A stretch of 64,000 nt of DNA from an uncultured Alphaproteobacteria bacterium (lineage in GTDB: Bacteria; Pseudomonadota; Alphaproteobacteria; Rhizobiales; Rhizobiaceae). Numbering within the stretch: position 1 is the first letter of the stretch; each line of letters starts with the position of its first letter. The stretch lies in the NCBI GenBank assembly GCA_929200315.1, contig CAKMZB010000001.1:58003-122002 (forward strand). The letters run 5' to 3'. The notes under the pieces are model-generated. The model saw nothing but the letters and a program-made list of their open reading frames with translations, was not told where the DNA came from and made no database searches. A program made the position numbers and the translations under genes. This document shows, piece by piece, positions 18,163 to 27,599 of the stretch.

Positions 18163-20082
18163 TCAGGCCTGAGCAGCAAGGGTTTGCGTGCTGAGTGCGT
18201 CGAGCGCGGCCTTTCGGATGCCGTTGCGGTCCAGTCCGGCCTTGATGATCATCTGTGCCGGGCTCATCTGATCGACATGCTCATCACCCATCGTGAGTGT
18301 GCGGATGCGCAAGCCGTTATCGAGAGCGCCGGTACTGGCAAGGTACTGCAAAACATGCGCGCCAAAACCACCGCGGGATCCTTCTTCCACAGTGATGAGC
18401 ACCTCGTGCTCCCGTGCCAGGCGCTCGATCAGATCGGTATCGAGTGGTTTTGCGAAGCGGGCATCAGCAACACTGGTTGAAAGGCCGTGGTCCTCCAGAT
18501 CTTCTGCTGCAAGCAAGCAATCAGCGAGCCGCGAACCGAGGGAAAGGAGGGCAATCTTGGTGCCTTCACGAACGATGCGGCCCTTGCCGATTTGCAGCAC
18601 TTCGCCGCGTTCGGGCATTTCAACACCAATCCCCTCGCCGCGCGGGTAGCGGAAGGCGACAGGGCCAACATCATGGGCAACAGCCGTGGCAACCATGTGC
18701 TTCAACTCCGCCTCATCTGCCGCCGCCATGACGGTGAAATTAGGCAGACAGGTGAGATAGGCGAGGTCAAAAGACCCGGCATGGGTTGCCCCATCTGCGC
18801 CAACAAACCCGGCTCGGTCGATGGGAAATCGCACGGCCAAGTTCTGGATTGAGACGTCGTGCACGACCTGGTCGTAGCCGCGTTGCAGGAATGTCGAATA
18901 GATCGCGCAAAAGGGCTTGTAGCCCTCGCTCGCCATCCCGGCGGCAAAGGTTACTGCGTGCTGCTCAGCAATGCCGACATCATAGGTGCGCTCGGGAAAG
19001 GTCTCGCTGAAGATATCTATACCAGTGCCGGAAGGCATCGCCGCAGTAATGCCCACAACGCGCTCATCATCGCGCGCCTCTTCCACAAGCGATTGGCCAA
19101 AAACCTTGGTGTAGGACGGAGCATTGGGGACGGCTTTGGCCTGCTCACCCGTGATGACATCGAATTTTGCAACCGCGTGAAGCTTGTCTCCAGCGGCTTC
19201 GGCTGGGGCATAGCCTTTGCCCTTCTCGGTCACGACATGAACGAGGATCGGCCCGTTCTTGGCGTCCCGCACATTGCGCAGGATTGGCAGCAGTGCAGTG
19301 AGGTCGTGGCCGTCCACCGGGCCGACATAGTAGAAACCAAGCTCCTCAAACAGCGTGCCACCCGTCCAGTAGGTGCGGGCATATTCTTCCGTCCGCTTCG
19401 CCTTATTGGCGATGAATTTCGGCAGTTTTTCGTTGAGCTGCTTGGCCACATCGCGGATGGAACGGTAGGTTTTGCCGGAAACAAGCCGCGCCAAATAATG
19501 GCTCATGGCCCCGGTGGGCGGAGCGATGGACATGTCGTTGTCGTTGAGGATCACGATCTGGCGCGCATCGAGGCCGCCGGCATTGTTCATGGCCTCATAG
19601 GCCATGCCAGCGGTAATCGACCCATCGCCGATCACTGAAATCACGTTGCGCTCCACACCAGCAAGGCGGGAGGCTTCCACCATGCCGAGACCGGCAGAAA
19701 TGGAGGTTGAGGAATGTGCTGCGCCAAAGGGGTCATATTCGCTCTCGGCGCGCTTGGTGAAGCCTGAGAGGCCGCCTTCCTTGCGCAGCGTGCGGATACG
19801 GTCACGCCGGCCAGTTAGGATCTTGTGTGGATAGCACTGGTGCCCGACATCCCAGATGATGCGGTCGTGGGGCGTGTTGAATGTGTGGTGCAGCGCGAGC
19901 GTCAATTCCACCACGCCAAGACCCGCGCCCAGATGTCCGCCGGTGACAGAGACCGCGTCGATCATCTCATCGCGCAGTTCTTGCGCCAGTTGCGGGAGCT
20001 GGTCGTCCGCCAGTGTGCGCAGGTCCGCCGGGAGATTGACTGTGTCCAGAAGAGGCGTGTTCGGCACGGATAGTCCTGACAT
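18163..20082 (-). CDS. dxs: 1-deoxy-D-xylulose-5-phosphate synthase
   Basis: A 639-residue thiamine-diphosphate enzyme that condenses pyruvate and glyceraldehyde 3-phosphate, the first step of the MEP isoprenoid pathway. Visible family blocks: [28 protein letters not shown], the ThDP motif [35 protein letters not shown] and [15 protein letters not shown]. The length is normal. It supplies precursors for ispH (46-47 kb), ubiA and ctaB, all encoded in this window. Between xseB and dxs lie 116 nt, the only sizeable gap in this run and thus a possible internal promoter. Confidence 0.98.
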   Translation of the reverse strand: MSGLSVPNTPLLDTVNLPADLRTLADDQLPQLAQELRDEMIDAVSVTGGHLGAGLGVVELTLALHHTFNTPHDRIIWDVGHQCYPHKILTGRRDRIRTLRKEGGLSGFTKRAESEYDPFGAAHSSTSISAGLGMVEASRLAGVERNVISVIGDGSITAGMAYEAMNNAGGLDARQIVILNDNDMSIAPPTGAMSHYLARLVSGKTYRSIRDVAKQLNEKLPKFIANKAKRTEEYARTYWTGGTLFEELGFYYVGPVDGHDLTALLPILRNVRDAKNGPILVHVVTEKGKGYAPAEAAGDKLHAVAKFDVITGEQAKAVPNAPSYTKVFGQSLVEEARDDERVVGITAAMPSGTGIDIFSETFPERTYDVGIAEQHAVTFAAGMASEGYKPFCAIYSTFLQRGYDQVVHDVSIQNLAVRFPIDRAGFVGADGATHAGSFDLAYLTCLPNFTVMAAADEAELKHMVATAVAHDVGPVAFRYPRGEGIGVEMPERGEVLQIGKGRIVREGTKIALLSLGSRLADCLLAAEDLEDHGLSTSVADARFAKPLDTDLIERLAREHEVLITVEEGSRGGFGAHVLQYLASTGALDNGLRIRTLTMGDEHVDQMSPAQMIIKAGLDRNGIRKAALDALSTQTLAAQA

Positions 20083-20198
20083 TGCGACGCGGACGCGGCC
20101 AAGAGGCGGCGTCGGTTAGACTAGACATGTGACACGCAAGCGAGGCTGGCAAGGGTATGTCATGCGGGCCGGTGTCACATCCGCCGATAAATGAGGCT

Positions 20199-20453
20199 TT
20201 ATTGAGGATCGAGCGGTTCGGTGCCCTTGGCGGTACCATCGGCCCCGACGCGGATTTTCTCCACCTTGTCTTCGGCTGCGGTGAGCAATGTACCGCAACG
20301 CTTTTTCAGCGCTTCACCCTGCTCATAGAGCGCGATGGAATCTTCCAGCGGAACGTCACCCCGTTCCAGCTTGTCGACAATGGTTTCAAGCTGCTTCAGC
20401 GCCTGCTCGAAGGAGAGGGCGGAAACGTCCTGGGTCTTGTTCTGGTCAGACAT
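20199..20453 (-). CDS. xseB: Exodeoxyribonuclease VII small subunit
   Basis: An 84-residue protein with the full XseB signature ([27 protein letters not shown], then [11 protein letters not shown]). It assembles in several copies with XseA to form exonuclease VII, which degrades single-stranded DNA. xseA is not in the window. A polar tail ([15 protein letters not shown]) follows the conserved helices. It starts 18 nt after the histone-deacetylase-like gene and precedes dxs, a common alphaproteobacterial order. Confidence 0.96.
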   Translation of the reverse strand: MSDQNKTQDVSALSFEQALKQLETIVDKLERGDVPLEDSIALYEQGEALKKRCGTLLTAAEDKVEKIRVGADGTAKGTEPLDPQ

Positions 20454-20471
20454 GGTTCGGCATCCTTTATC

Positions 20472-21398
20472 CTACCCGTCCATAAGGCGCGCGACATGGG
20501 CAGAGCAAGCGCCTGCGAGCCCTTCCAAGTCATATCCGCCTTCCAAAAGGCTCACGACTTTTGAATCACAGTGCCGTTCGGCTGCGTCCATGAGTTTGCC
20601 GGTGATCCAGTCAAAATCATCGTCGGCAAGATTGATGTTGGCGAGTGGGTCACGCACGTGGGCGTCAAAACCGGCTGAAATGATGATGAATTCTGGGGCG
20701 AAAGCATCGAGTTCACAAAGCACCCGTTCGCGCATCGCTTCGCGGAATTGCTGGCTACCGTCCTGCGGCGCCAGCGGCGCGTTGCAGATGTTACCAACGC
20801 CGGTTTCGTGCTTGGCACCAGTGCCTGGATAAAGCGGCATTTGGTGGGTTGAGGCGAAGAAGACGGTAGCATCGTCGAAGAAAATGTCCTGCGTCCCGTT
20901 GCCGTGGTGGACGTCGAAATCAACAATCGCGACTCGCTCCAGCCCGTGTTCCTTCTGTGCATGGCGGGCCATGATGGCGGCGGTGTTGAGGACGCAAAAG
21001 CCCATGGCCGTCGTCTTTTCCGCATGGTGGCCCGGCGGGCGGGCGGCGAGGAATGCGTTGTCGGCTTCGCCCGTCAGCACCGCATCTACCGCTGCAAGAC
21101 CGCCGCCGACAGCATGGCGCACACAGTCCCAGGTGCGGGGGCTTGCGGTTGTGTCGGCGTCGAGTTTGGCCAGCCCTTCTTCAGGAACAGCCGCGCGCAT
21201 GGCGTCGATATGCTCCTGCGGGTGCGCATACGCGAAAACATTCTCTTCGGTCATTTCAGTCTCGAAGCGCACTAGATTATCAAAACGAGGATCGGACAGC
21301 GCCTTCTTCACCGCCCGAATGCGATCCGGCCGCTCGGGGTGGCCTTCCGGCGTGAAATGCTGCGTGAAAATGTCGTTTGTATAGAGGTGAGTCGTCAT
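20472..21398 (-). CDS. Histone-deacetylase superfamily zinc hydrolase (acetylpolyamine/AcuC type)
   Basis: A 308-residue arginase/deacetylase-fold enzyme. The metal and catalytic residues are in place: RPPGHHAEKTTAMGFC with the paired histidines, DFDVHHGNGTQDIF with Asp and His ligands, and a third Asp in SAGFDAHVRDPLA. A GGY loop is present near the end (LLEGGYDLEGLA). Bacterial relatives remove acetyl groups from polyamines, acetylated metabolites or protein lysines. The position between ribB/FG-GAP and xseB-dxs is conserved in related genomes, as I recall. The natural substrate is not predictable. Confidence 0.9.
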   Translation of the reverse strand: MTTHLYTNDIFTQHFTPEGHPERPDRIRAVKKALSDPRFDNLVRFETEMTEENVFAYAHPQEHIDAMRAAVPEEGLAKLDADTTASPRTWDCVRHAVGGGLAAVDAVLTGEADNAFLAARPPGHHAEKTTAMGFCVLNTAAIMARHAQKEHGLERVAIVDFDVHHGNGTQDIFFDDATVFFASTHQMPLYPGTGAKHETGVGNICNAPLAPQDGSQQFREAMRERVLCELDAFAPEFIIISAGFDAHVRDPLANINLADDDFDWITGKLMDAAERHCDSKVVSLLEGGYDLEGLAGACSAHVARLMDG

Positions 21399-21428
21399 AC
21401 GTGAACTGCTCCGGTTCGGGTCACATTG

Positions 21429-22457
21429 CTACTTGCGATGCACCGCGTAAACGGAGGTGTCGTCGAGTCCAATGGTAATGACGAGGCCATCAGTGCTCTC
21501 GTGGGTGACGATGGGCTTGTCGATGCGTGCTGGAAGGCGGACAGAAGCGAAAGTCTCGAAGGTCTTGGCGCTGGAACCGACGAACCGCACGAATTGCAGC
21601 GAACGGCGATCAAGACTCGGCAAAGCGAGGTCCAGCCTGCCATCACCATCAAAATCCGCAACGGCAGACAGACGCTGCTCCCGGGAGCGGTTTTGGTGGT
21701 TGGAAAAGCCAGCCTGCTCGGCGCGCAATGTGAATTTGCTATCCTCCCAGCGCCAGAATTGCAGGATGCCGGCCAGATGCGGGGTTTTGACCAGAGTGAC
21801 AGATTTGCGCCCCGACCCGTCAAAATCTTCAAAACCCGCAATGTTCAGCCAGCGGTTGGAACGGCCGATGAACGGAGTTTGCCCTACGCGGGTCAGCTTT
21901 CCATCCGCAATTTTGTAGACCGCGACCGCCGCGCCTTTGTTGCGGTCGGCGATGATGGTGAGGATGTGAAGTTGGCCCGACCCGTCGAGGTCCACAATGC
22001 GCGGTGTGCGGTCTTCAAACACCTCGCGGCGGGGCAGGGTAGCGGAGAGCCGCTTCTCCCCGGCCAATTCAACGACAAGCGAGCCGCCCTCAATGCCGTC
22101 TCCCAGAGCGCCGTGACCGTAACGATCCGTGGGGTCGGCGTACCAGGCCTTGTGGATGTCTGAGCCGTCCGGTCCGAAGGCGACGGTGCCATCCGGCAGA
22201 CCACCTTTTGGCGGCAGCGTTGCTGGTTTAACTGCATCGGAGGTGTCGCCGGTGAAGCTTTTGCAGTCAAAGGAATAGGCGAAGGGCGGTGTCGCACCGG
22301 GGCAGGGAATCAAGGCAGGGGGCTGTTCGACGGTTCGCGCAATTCCATCAACGATTGCCGCATTGTTCCCGCCCGGTCTGGTGATCTGTGTGGCAACCCA
22401 CTCGGCCAAAGCCGGGGTCGCGAAGAGGCTCGCAAACAGAGCGAGGGCGAGCCTCAA
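21429..22457 (-). CDS. Secreted FG-GAP/VCBS repeat protein
   Basis: A 342-residue protein with a signal peptide (LALALFASLFATPALA), likely periplasmic. The body contains repeated calcium-type loops of the FG-GAP/VCBS class (DLDGSGQLHI, DFDGSGRKSV, DFDGDGRLDLALP), suggesting a beta-propeller. No catalytic motif is seen. The start is TTG at 22457, overlapping the ribB stop as TTGA, and the gene ends 30 nt before the deacetylase-like gene. The function is unknown; binding or scaffolding in the envelope is the usual inference for this fold. Confidence 0.8.
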   Translation of the reverse strand: MRLALALFASLFATPALAEWVATQITRPGGNNAAIVDGIARTVEQPPALIPCPGATPPFAYSFDCKSFTGDTSDAVKPATLPPKGGLPDGTVAFGPDGSDIHKAWYADPTDRYGHGALGDGIEGGSLVVELAGEKRLSATLPRREVFEDRTPRIVDLDGSGQLHILTIIADRNKGAAVAVYKIADGKLTRVGQTPFIGRSNRWLNIAGFEDFDGSGRKSVTLVKTPHLAGILQFWRWEDSKFTLRAEQAGFSNHQNRSREQRLSAVADFDGDGRLDLALPSLDRRSLQFVRFVGSSAKTFETFASVRLPARIDKPIVTHESTDGLVITIGLDDTSVYAVHRK

Positions 22458-23566
22458 TCCGTCACCGTTTCAACAATCTCGATGCCAAAGCCTTCCACGC
22501 CGACGTAGTGGCGCTCGCGGGAGGCGAGGAGGCGGATGGTGCGCACGCCCAGATCACGCAGGATCTGTGCGCCAAGGCCTATTTCGAGCCACTCCTCCTT
22601 ACGGCTTTGCGCCGTGCCATGGTCCTCACGCTCTTCGCCAAAGGCCGGACCGGCTTCGTTGCGCGGGCTGGCATCACGGGCAACGCCGAGCGCCCCTTCG
22701 CGTAGATAGACAATCACGCCACGCTCTTCCTTGCCGATGCGGTCCATGAAGTTTTTCAGCGATCCGTTCTTGCCAAAAGTATCAGCCACGACGGCTTCAA
22801 TATGCAGCCGCACCAGCACATCCTTGCCGTCGCCGATGTCTCCGTAGACGATGGCGAGGTGCTGCATCGGGTCGAGTTCTGCGCGGTAGGAAACGGCGCG
22901 GGCGGGGCCTGACGGCGTGTCGATGAGGCTCTCCTCTATGCGCTCGACGAGATTTTCGCGGCGTTGGCGGTAGGCGATGAGGTCGGCAACGGTGACGGTC
23001 TTGAAGCCCTTTTCTGCGGCAAAGGCTTCAATCTGCGGCCCACGCATGACGGAGCCATCGTCGTTGACGAGCTCGGAAATCACACCCACTGGCGGCAGGT
23101 CCGCCAGGCGGCACAGGTCCACCGCGGCTTCCGTATGGCCGGAGCGCAGCAGCACTCCACCTTCGCGGGCAACAAGCGGGAATATGTGGCCGGGCCGCAC
23201 AAAATCCCCCGCGCCGGAATTCGGGTTCGCCAATCCCCTCACGGTCGAGCAGCGCTCCTCTGCGGAAATGCCGGTTGTGGTGTCGTGCTTGTAATCGACG
23301 GAGACGGTGAAGGCCGTGGAATGCGGCGCATCATTTTCCGCCACCATGGGCGCAAGGTTGAGGCGGCGGGCTTCTGACGCGGGCATCGGCGCGCAGACAA
23401 TACCGGATGTATGACGAACAATCGTCGCCATCTTCTCCGGCGTGCAATGCACCGCCGCCACGATCAGATCACCCTCATTCTCGCGGTCGTCATCGTCCAT
23501 GACGACAACGATTTCGCCTGCTGCGAATGCCGCGATGGCGGCTTCGACGCGTTCAAGTTCGGTCAT
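22454..23566 (-). CDS. ribB: 3,4-dihydroxy-2-butanone-4-phosphate synthase fused to a degenerate GTP cyclohydrolase II domain
   Basis: A 370-residue protein of riboflavin synthesis. Residues 1-205 form the RibB domain (DDDDRENEGDLIVAA, MPASEARRLNLAPM, FTVSVDYKHDTTTGIS, RPGHIFPL, RSGHTEAAVDL), which makes dihydroxybutanone phosphate from ribulose 5-phosphate. Residues 210-370 resemble the RibA domain but lack the three zinc-binding cysteines: the usual HSEC and CDCG positions read HIEA (255-258) and no Cys follows. GTP cyclohydrolase activity is therefore unlikely and must come from another gene. The ATG at 23566 overlaps the upstream HTH gene stop as ATGA. Confidence 0.93.
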   Translation of the reverse strand: MTELERVEAAIAAFAAGEIVVVMDDDDRENEGDLIVAAVHCTPEKMATIVRHTSGIVCAPMPASEARRLNLAPMVAENDAPHSTAFTVSVDYKHDTTTGISAEERCSTVRGLANPNSGAGDFVRPGHIFPLVAREGGVLLRSGHTEAAVDLCRLADLPPVGVISELVNDDGSVMRGPQIEAFAAEKGFKTVTVADLIAYRQRRENLVERIEESLIDTPSGPARAVSYRAELDPMQHLAIVYGDIGDGKDVLVRLHIEAVVADTFGKNGSLKNFMDRIGKEERGVIVYLREGALGVARDASPRNEAGPAFGEEREDHGTAQSRKEEWLEIGLGAQILRDLGVRTIRLLASRERHYVGVEGFGIEIVETVTD

Positions 23567-24024
23567 GCTACTCGCAATTCGTAGTTAGGGCCGTCGTTAT
23601 CGGCTTTGATATCAATGTCGATAGGTTGGACATCAGCCCCCCGTACACTGCGTGCCGACAACTCGTCGATTCCCAAGTCAATTTGAAGGTTGAGCCGTTC
23701 TATAGCCAATTTTCGCACCAGAGCTTCCGAAGCGCTGTCAATATCGATCTCTCCGCGTTCCCATCGGCCAACAGACTGCTTGTCTCGATGCAACAGGGCT
23801 GCAAGTTCTGCCTGCGTCATGCCAATTTCCGTGCGCAGGAAGCGAAGCTCGGCTCCGCTTATGCCAGCGCGGTGGCTCACAATACCCTCAGAAATAACGC
23901 GATGAAGGTCACCAATAGCAGGAATGGTCATGACACGATCTCCGTCATCATCCAGCTCGACCTGCATACCGTGAATGAAAACGTTGTTCAGTCCGCTTTC
24001 AGTATAGTGATGTGCGTCATCCAT
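23563..24024 (-). CDS. HTH antitoxin/regulator of a DUF4258 toxin-antitoxin pair
   Basis: A 153-residue protein. The N-terminal 45 residues (YTESGLNNVFIHGM, VMTIPAIGDLHRVI) are followed by a classical Cro/C1-type helix-turn-helix at about 57-110 (ELRFLRTEIGMTQAELAALL then QSVGRWERGE). The tail is acidic. The gene overlaps the DUF4258 gene by 8 nt, the layout of a type II toxin-antitoxin pair with toxin first, as in MqsRA/HigBA-type modules. The antitoxin should neutralise the toxin and repress the pair's promoter. ATG 24024 is preferred over 24066, which would overlap deeply. Its stop is interlocked (ATGA) with ribB. Confidence 0.85.
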   Translation of the reverse strand: MDDAHHYTESGLNNVFIHGMQVELDDDGDRVMTIPAIGDLHRVISEGIVSHRAGISGAELRFLRTEIGMTQAELAALLHRDKQSVGRWERGEIDIDSASEALVRKLAIERLNLQIDLGIDELSARSVRGADVQPIDIDIKADNDGPNYELRVA

Positions 24025-24397
24025 CGTCTGCTCCGATGATGTTTCCTGATCTGGTTTCCGGTTCATCCATCCACATGATGGTGACGATCTTGATCAGCTT
24101 TCCGACGTAGTCCGGTATCACAACGATACCAACTTCCCGGCCATTGCTGTTGGGCGTTGTCGATTGAATGAGATAGCGATTGTAGCCTGAGTGAGTTGCC
24201 GGTGTTGGCTCCAGATGAACAAAGCCGTTCTTCAGGACATAGAGGACATCAGAGACAATCAACCCTCGTTCGGAGAGCCTTACCCGTGCGTGAAGTTTGT
24301 AGGTCAGGTTTAATCCGCTTTGCCGACCGATCCATCGAATTCTCTCCGTTGCATCACCGGTTGACCATGGACCGGGTTTGAGGACTGGCTTCTTCAT
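24017..24397 (-). CDS. DUF4258 protein, probable toxin
   Basis: A 126-residue protein whose DUF4258 core (about 30-110) starts at LTYKLHARVRLSERGLIVSDVLYVLKNG and includes a basic, beta-rich segment (VGKLIKIVTIMW). DUF4258 proteins are frequent partners of HTH antitoxins and are thought to be RelE/BrnT-like RNase-fold toxins. The activity of this one is inferred, not shown. There is no clear ribosome binding site; the putative transcription start lies only a few bases before the ATG, so translation may be nearly leaderless. Base composition here is more AT-rich than in flanking aroC and ribB, suggesting acquisition. Confidence 0.8.
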   Translation of the reverse strand: MKKPVLKPGPWSTGDATERIRWIGRQSGLNLTYKLHARVRLSERGLIVSDVLYVLKNGFVHLEPTPATHSGYNRYLIQSTTPNSNGREVGIVVIPDYVGKLIKIVTIMWMDEPETRSGNIIGADDG

Positions 24398-24411
24398 GCC
24401 GTTCGGGGTCG

Positions 24412-24441
24412 AACATAAGTATCATCATGATACATTGTCAA
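24412..24441 (-). promoter_or_regulatory. Promoter with embedded 15-bp operator for the toxin-antitoxin pair
   Basis: On the minus strand a perfect -35 hexamer TTGACA (24441-24436) is followed after 18 nt by TATGTT (24417-24412), a 4-of-6 match to the -10 box. The spacer contains the perfect dyad GTATCAT-N1-ATGATAC (24419-24433 on the plus strand). This placement is typical of autoregulated toxin-antitoxin promoters, where the antitoxin blocks RNA polymerase. The -35 box and half the operator lie inside the 3' end of aroC. Confidence 0.65.
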
Positions 24442-25525
24442 TCCATCCATTCTGCCCCCGATGCCGCAGCATGTGGTCGGCGAGCACAATTGCCATCATC
24501 GCTTCACCAATCGGAACCGCCCGTATCCCCACACACGGGTCGTGCCGTCCCTTGGTCATTACATCGACCTCTTCCCCCTCGGCGGTGATCGACTTCCGGG
24601 GCGTCAGGATTGAACTTGTTGGCTTCACCGCGAACCGCGCCACCACCGGCTGGCCGGACGAAATACCGCCCAGCACACCGCCTGCTTTGTTGGACAAGAA
24701 CCGCGGCCCGTCATTCCTCATGCGGATTTCGTCGGCATTGTCCTCGCCCGAAAGCGTCGCGGCCTCAAACCCGTTGCCGATCTCCACGCCTTTGACGGCG
24801 TTGATGGACATGAAGGCGGACGCAATATCCTGATCGAGTTTGCCATAGACCGGCGCGCCCCATCCCGCGAGCACACCTTCGGCCACCACCTCAATCACGG
24901 CACCAACCGACGAGCCCGCTTTGCGCACGCCGTCGAGATAGGTCGCCCATTCTTCGGCGGCCACCGGGTCGGGGCAGAAGAAGGGGTTGTTGTTCACTTC
25001 ATCCCAATCCCACCGCGCACGGTCGACCTTATGCGGCCCCATCTGCACCAGCGCGCCGCGCACGGTGACGCCTGCAATGACCTTCCGGGCAATCGCCCCA
25101 GCGGCCACTCGCGCGGCCGTCTCGCGCGCGGACGACCGTCCGCCACCACGATAGTCGCGGATGCCGTATTTGGCGTCATATGAAAAATCGGCATGGCCGG
25201 GGCGGTAGCGGCTTTTGATATCGCCGTAATCCTTGGAGCGCTGGTCGGTGTTCTCGATTATCATCGAGATCGGCGTGCCGGTGGTAAGGATGCGCCCATC
25301 CTCCTGCTCCATCGTACCGGAAAGTATGCGCACGGCATCCGCCTCCCGTCGCTGGGTGGTGAATTTGCTTTGGCCCGGTTTGCGCTTGTCGAGGAAGGAT
25401 TGAACCTCCGCCTCGCTGACTTCGATGTTCGGTGGGCAGCCATCCACCACGCAGCCGAGCGCGGGCCCGTGGGATTCGCCCCATGTGGTGAAGCGGAAGA
25501 GATGGCCAAATGTGTTGTGGGACAT
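24425..25525 (-). CDS. aroC: Chorismate synthase
   Basis: A 366-residue FMN-dependent enzyme that makes chorismate from EPSP, the last common step of aromatic biosynthesis. The family signatures are complete: [22 protein letters not shown] at the start in shortened form, [20 protein letters not shown] text ([17 protein letters not shown]), [18 protein letters not shown] and the C-terminal [17 protein letters not shown]. The length is normal. The gene is divergent from pyrC (114 nt) and its stop lies inside the promoter of the toxin-antitoxin pair. Confidence 0.98.
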   Translation of the reverse strand: MSHNTFGHLFRFTTWGESHGPALGCVVDGCPPNIEVSEAEVQSFLDKRKPGQSKFTTQRREADAVRILSGTMEQEDGRILTTGTPISMIIENTDQRSKDYGDIKSRYRPGHADFSYDAKYGIRDYRGGGRSSARETAARVAAGAIARKVIAGVTVRGALVQMGPHKVDRARWDWDEVNNNPFFCPDPVAAEEWATYLDGVRKAGSSVGAVIEVVAEGVLAGWGAPVYGKLDQDIASAFMSINAVKGVEIGNGFEAATLSGEDNADEIRMRNDGPRFLSNKAGGVLGGISSGQPVVARFAVKPTSSILTPRKSITAEGEEVDVMTKGRHDPCVGIRAVPIGEAMMAIVLADHMLRHRGQNGWIDNVS

Positions 25526-25639
25526 GAGAGTGCCGCCGGAGACCCTGTCGCGGGCAAATTATGGTTCGGGCTGTGTATGACCGGCTGGCCCATGCGTCAA
25601 ACGCTGGCGTGTCGCACCCTCATGGGGCAGGAAAGCGCC

Positions 25640-26683
25640 ATGGCCGCTGCGCAAACATCACTGACCATTCCCCGCCCGGATGATTGGCATCTGCATTTGC
25701 GTGATGGCGCGATGCTTCAGACCGTCGCGCCGGTGAGCGCAGCCCACTTTGCCCGTGCCATCATCATGCCAAATCTTGTTCCTCCGGTGGTGACCGGCGC
25801 GCAGGCTGCGGCCTATCGTGAGCGCATTCTGGCGGCGGTTGGGAAGGCGCAGTTCGAGCCGCTGATGACGCTCTACCTCACCGAAACGACGAATGCTGAT
25901 GATGTCGCCGCCGCTGCCGAAAGTGGTCTGGTGAAAGCCGTGAAGCTCTACCCCGCCGGCGCCACCACCAATTCTGATGCCGGGGTGCGGGATATCGAAA
26001 AGGTTGTGCCGGTGCTGGAGCGGATGGCGCAGATCGGCCTGCCGCTCTGCGTCCATGGTGAAGTCACAAACGGTGAGATCGACATTTTCGACCGCGAGGC
26101 GGTGTTCATCGAAACCGTGCTGGAGCCACTGCGCAAGCGCGTGCCCGGCCTGCGGATCGTGATGGAACACATCACCACGGCGCAAGCTGCCGACTATGTG
26201 CGCTCCGGTGGGGACAATCTTGCAGCAACGATCACAACGCATCATCTCATTATCAACCGCAATCACATGCTGGTTGGCGGCATTCGCCCGCACTATTACT
26301 GCCTGCCTGTCGCCAAGCGCGAGGAGCATCGGCTGGCGCTCCGCAAGGCCGCAACCGGTGGGGAAGCACGCTTTTTCCTCGGCACAGACAGTGCGCCTCA
26401 TCCGACAGACTTGAAAGAAAACGCCTGCGGTTGCGCCGGCTGCTTCACCGCGCTCAACACGATGAGTCTTTTAGCCCATGTGTTTGAGGAAGAGGGTGCT
26501 TTGGACAAGTTAGAAGGCTTTGCCAGCCGCAACGGCCCGGCTTTTTACGGCCTGCCGGTCAATGACGGCACGATGCGCCTTGTAAAGCGCGACAAGCCTG
26601 TAAACTTCCCCGCGACAATCGCAGATGTCACCGTCTTCGATCCGGGTTTTGAGACATTTTGGGATGTGGAGACGACAATATGA
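25640..26683 (+). CDS. pyrC: Dihydroorotase (class II)
   Basis: A 347-residue amidohydrolase that cyclises carbamoyl aspartate to dihydroorotate in pyrimidine synthesis. Metal-binding motifs are visible: DWHLHLRDG near the N-terminus, [15 protein letters not shown] with the carboxylated lysine, CVHGEV, MEHITT and [10 protein letters not shown] with the catalytic aspartate. ATG 25640 follows GGCAGGAAAG and gives the normal N-terminus; the ATG at 25622 is a possible alternative. The TGA stop overlaps the pyrE start (ATGA), coupling the fourth-from-last and second-last UMP pathway steps. Confidence 0.97.
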   Translation: MAAAQTSLTIPRPDDWHLHLRDGAMLQTVAPVSAAHFARAIIMPNLVPPVVTGAQAAAYRERILAAVGKAQFEPLMTLYLTETTNADDVAAAAESGLVKAVKLYPAGATTNSDAGVRDIEKVVPVLERMAQIGLPLCVHGEVTNGEIDIFDREAVFIETVLEPLRKRVPGLRIVMEHITTAQAADYVRSGGDNLAATITTHHLIINRNHMLVGGIRPHYYCLPVAKREEHRLALRKAATGGEARFFLGTDSAPHPTDLKENACGCAGCFTALNTMSLLAHVFEEEGALDKLEGFASRNGPAFYGLPVNDGTMRLVKRDKPVNFPATIADVTVFDPGFETFWDVETTI

Positions 26684-27342
26684 CCACCGAAACCGGCCCG
26701 CTGCTTGCCCGGATGCTCTGGGAGATTGGCGCTGTGCATTTCAACGCTGCCGAACCTTACACCTTCACCTCCGGTCTGCGCTCTCCGGTCTATATCGATT
26801 GCCGCAAGCTCATCTCCTATCCCCGCGTGCGCTCGCGGTTGATGGATGAGGCTTGCCGCTCAGTGCTGGAAGCTGCGGGCCACGAGCAGTTTGACGTGGT
26901 GGCGGGCGGTGAGACAGCGGGCATTCCCTTTGCAGCCTTCATGGCGGACCGGCTCGGCCTGCCGATGATCTATGTGCGCAAGAAGCCCAAGGGCTTTGGC
27001 CGCAACGCGTTGATTGAGGGTGATTTCAAGGATGGCGCCCGTGTGCTGCTGGTGGAAGACCTCACCACCGATGGCGGTTCAAAGCTGAAGTTTGCCAAGG
27101 CCATACGCGAGGCGGGTGCGCAGATCGCACACACTTTTGCAGTCTTCTACTATGACATCTTCAAAGACACGCCGGACGTGATGGCCAAGGAAGGTATCAC
27201 TCTGCACCATCTCGGCACCTGGTGGGACGTGCTGGAGGAGGCCAAGCGCGCCGGGACGTTTGATGACAAGACGCTGAAGGACGTCGAGTCCTTTCTGCAC
27301 GGCCCGCGCGAATGGAGCGCAGCCAATGGCGGAGAGGCGTGA
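26680..27342 (+). CDS. pyrE: Orotate phosphoribosyltransferase
   Basis: A 220-residue type I PRTase that joins orotate to PRPP to give OMP. Family marks: [16 protein letters not shown], the [15 protein letters not shown] segment, [14 protein letters not shown], and the PRPP-binding loop [15 protein letters not shown]. The N-terminus is assigned at ATG 26680, overlapping the pyrC stop by 4 nt. The C-terminus ends in a polar tail ([13 protein letters not shown]). A 257-nt gap follows, the largest tail-to-tail gap in the window. Confidence 0.97.
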   Translation: MTTETGPLLARMLWEIGAVHFNAAEPYTFTSGLRSPVYIDCRKLISYPRVRSRLMDEACRSVLEAAGHEQFDVVAGGETAGIPFAAFMADRLGLPMIYVRKKPKGFGRNALIEGDFKDGARVLLVEDLTTDGGSKLKFAKAIREAGAQIAHTFAVFYYDIFKDTPDVMAKEGITLHHLGTWWDVLEEAKRAGTFDDKTLKDVESFLHGPREWSAANGGEA

Positions 27343-27599
27343 ACGCCTTCCGCCTACAAATCGAGGCCGGGATGGCACGCCGTTCCTGGGTTTTTATGAT
27401 GTGTCTTTTGCGCTTGCCGGTGCGCTGGGTGTAGAAGCGCTTCTGACGTAATGTCCTGTCCATGATGAAACGCTGTCTGACGTGCTGGAGTCTTTCCAAG
27501 TATACCGATGAGCGATCCGCAACTTACCAGAGCAGTTAGCGCGATGACCACTGTCTTAAGAGCTGCTGCTTCAATGGATCTGCGTTGTGCGAAAACAGC
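27343..27599. other. Noncoding or decayed gap between pyrE and the deiminase gene
   Basis: A 257-bp tail-to-tail gap with only short, interrupted frames on both strands and no recognisable product. One frame on the minus strand (ending near 27363) begins with a hydrophobic stretch, but it carries no known motif. The sequence tcgaggccgggatggca (27361-27377) resembles half of the CATCCCGG-type intergenic repeats seen in some alphaproteobacteria, but no partner arm is present. This may be a scar of the event that brought in the neighbouring AT-rich gene. Confidence 0.35.

Noticed and set aside
27361..27377. Half of a CATCCCGG-type intergenic repeat
   Set aside because: Only one arm is present and no other copy is seen in the window, so a repeat family cannot be claimed.
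27343..27599. Possible transposase or integrase remnant next to the AT-rich gene
   Set aside because: No DDE, serine or tyrosine recombinase motif and no terminal inverted repeat could be found by eye in any frame.
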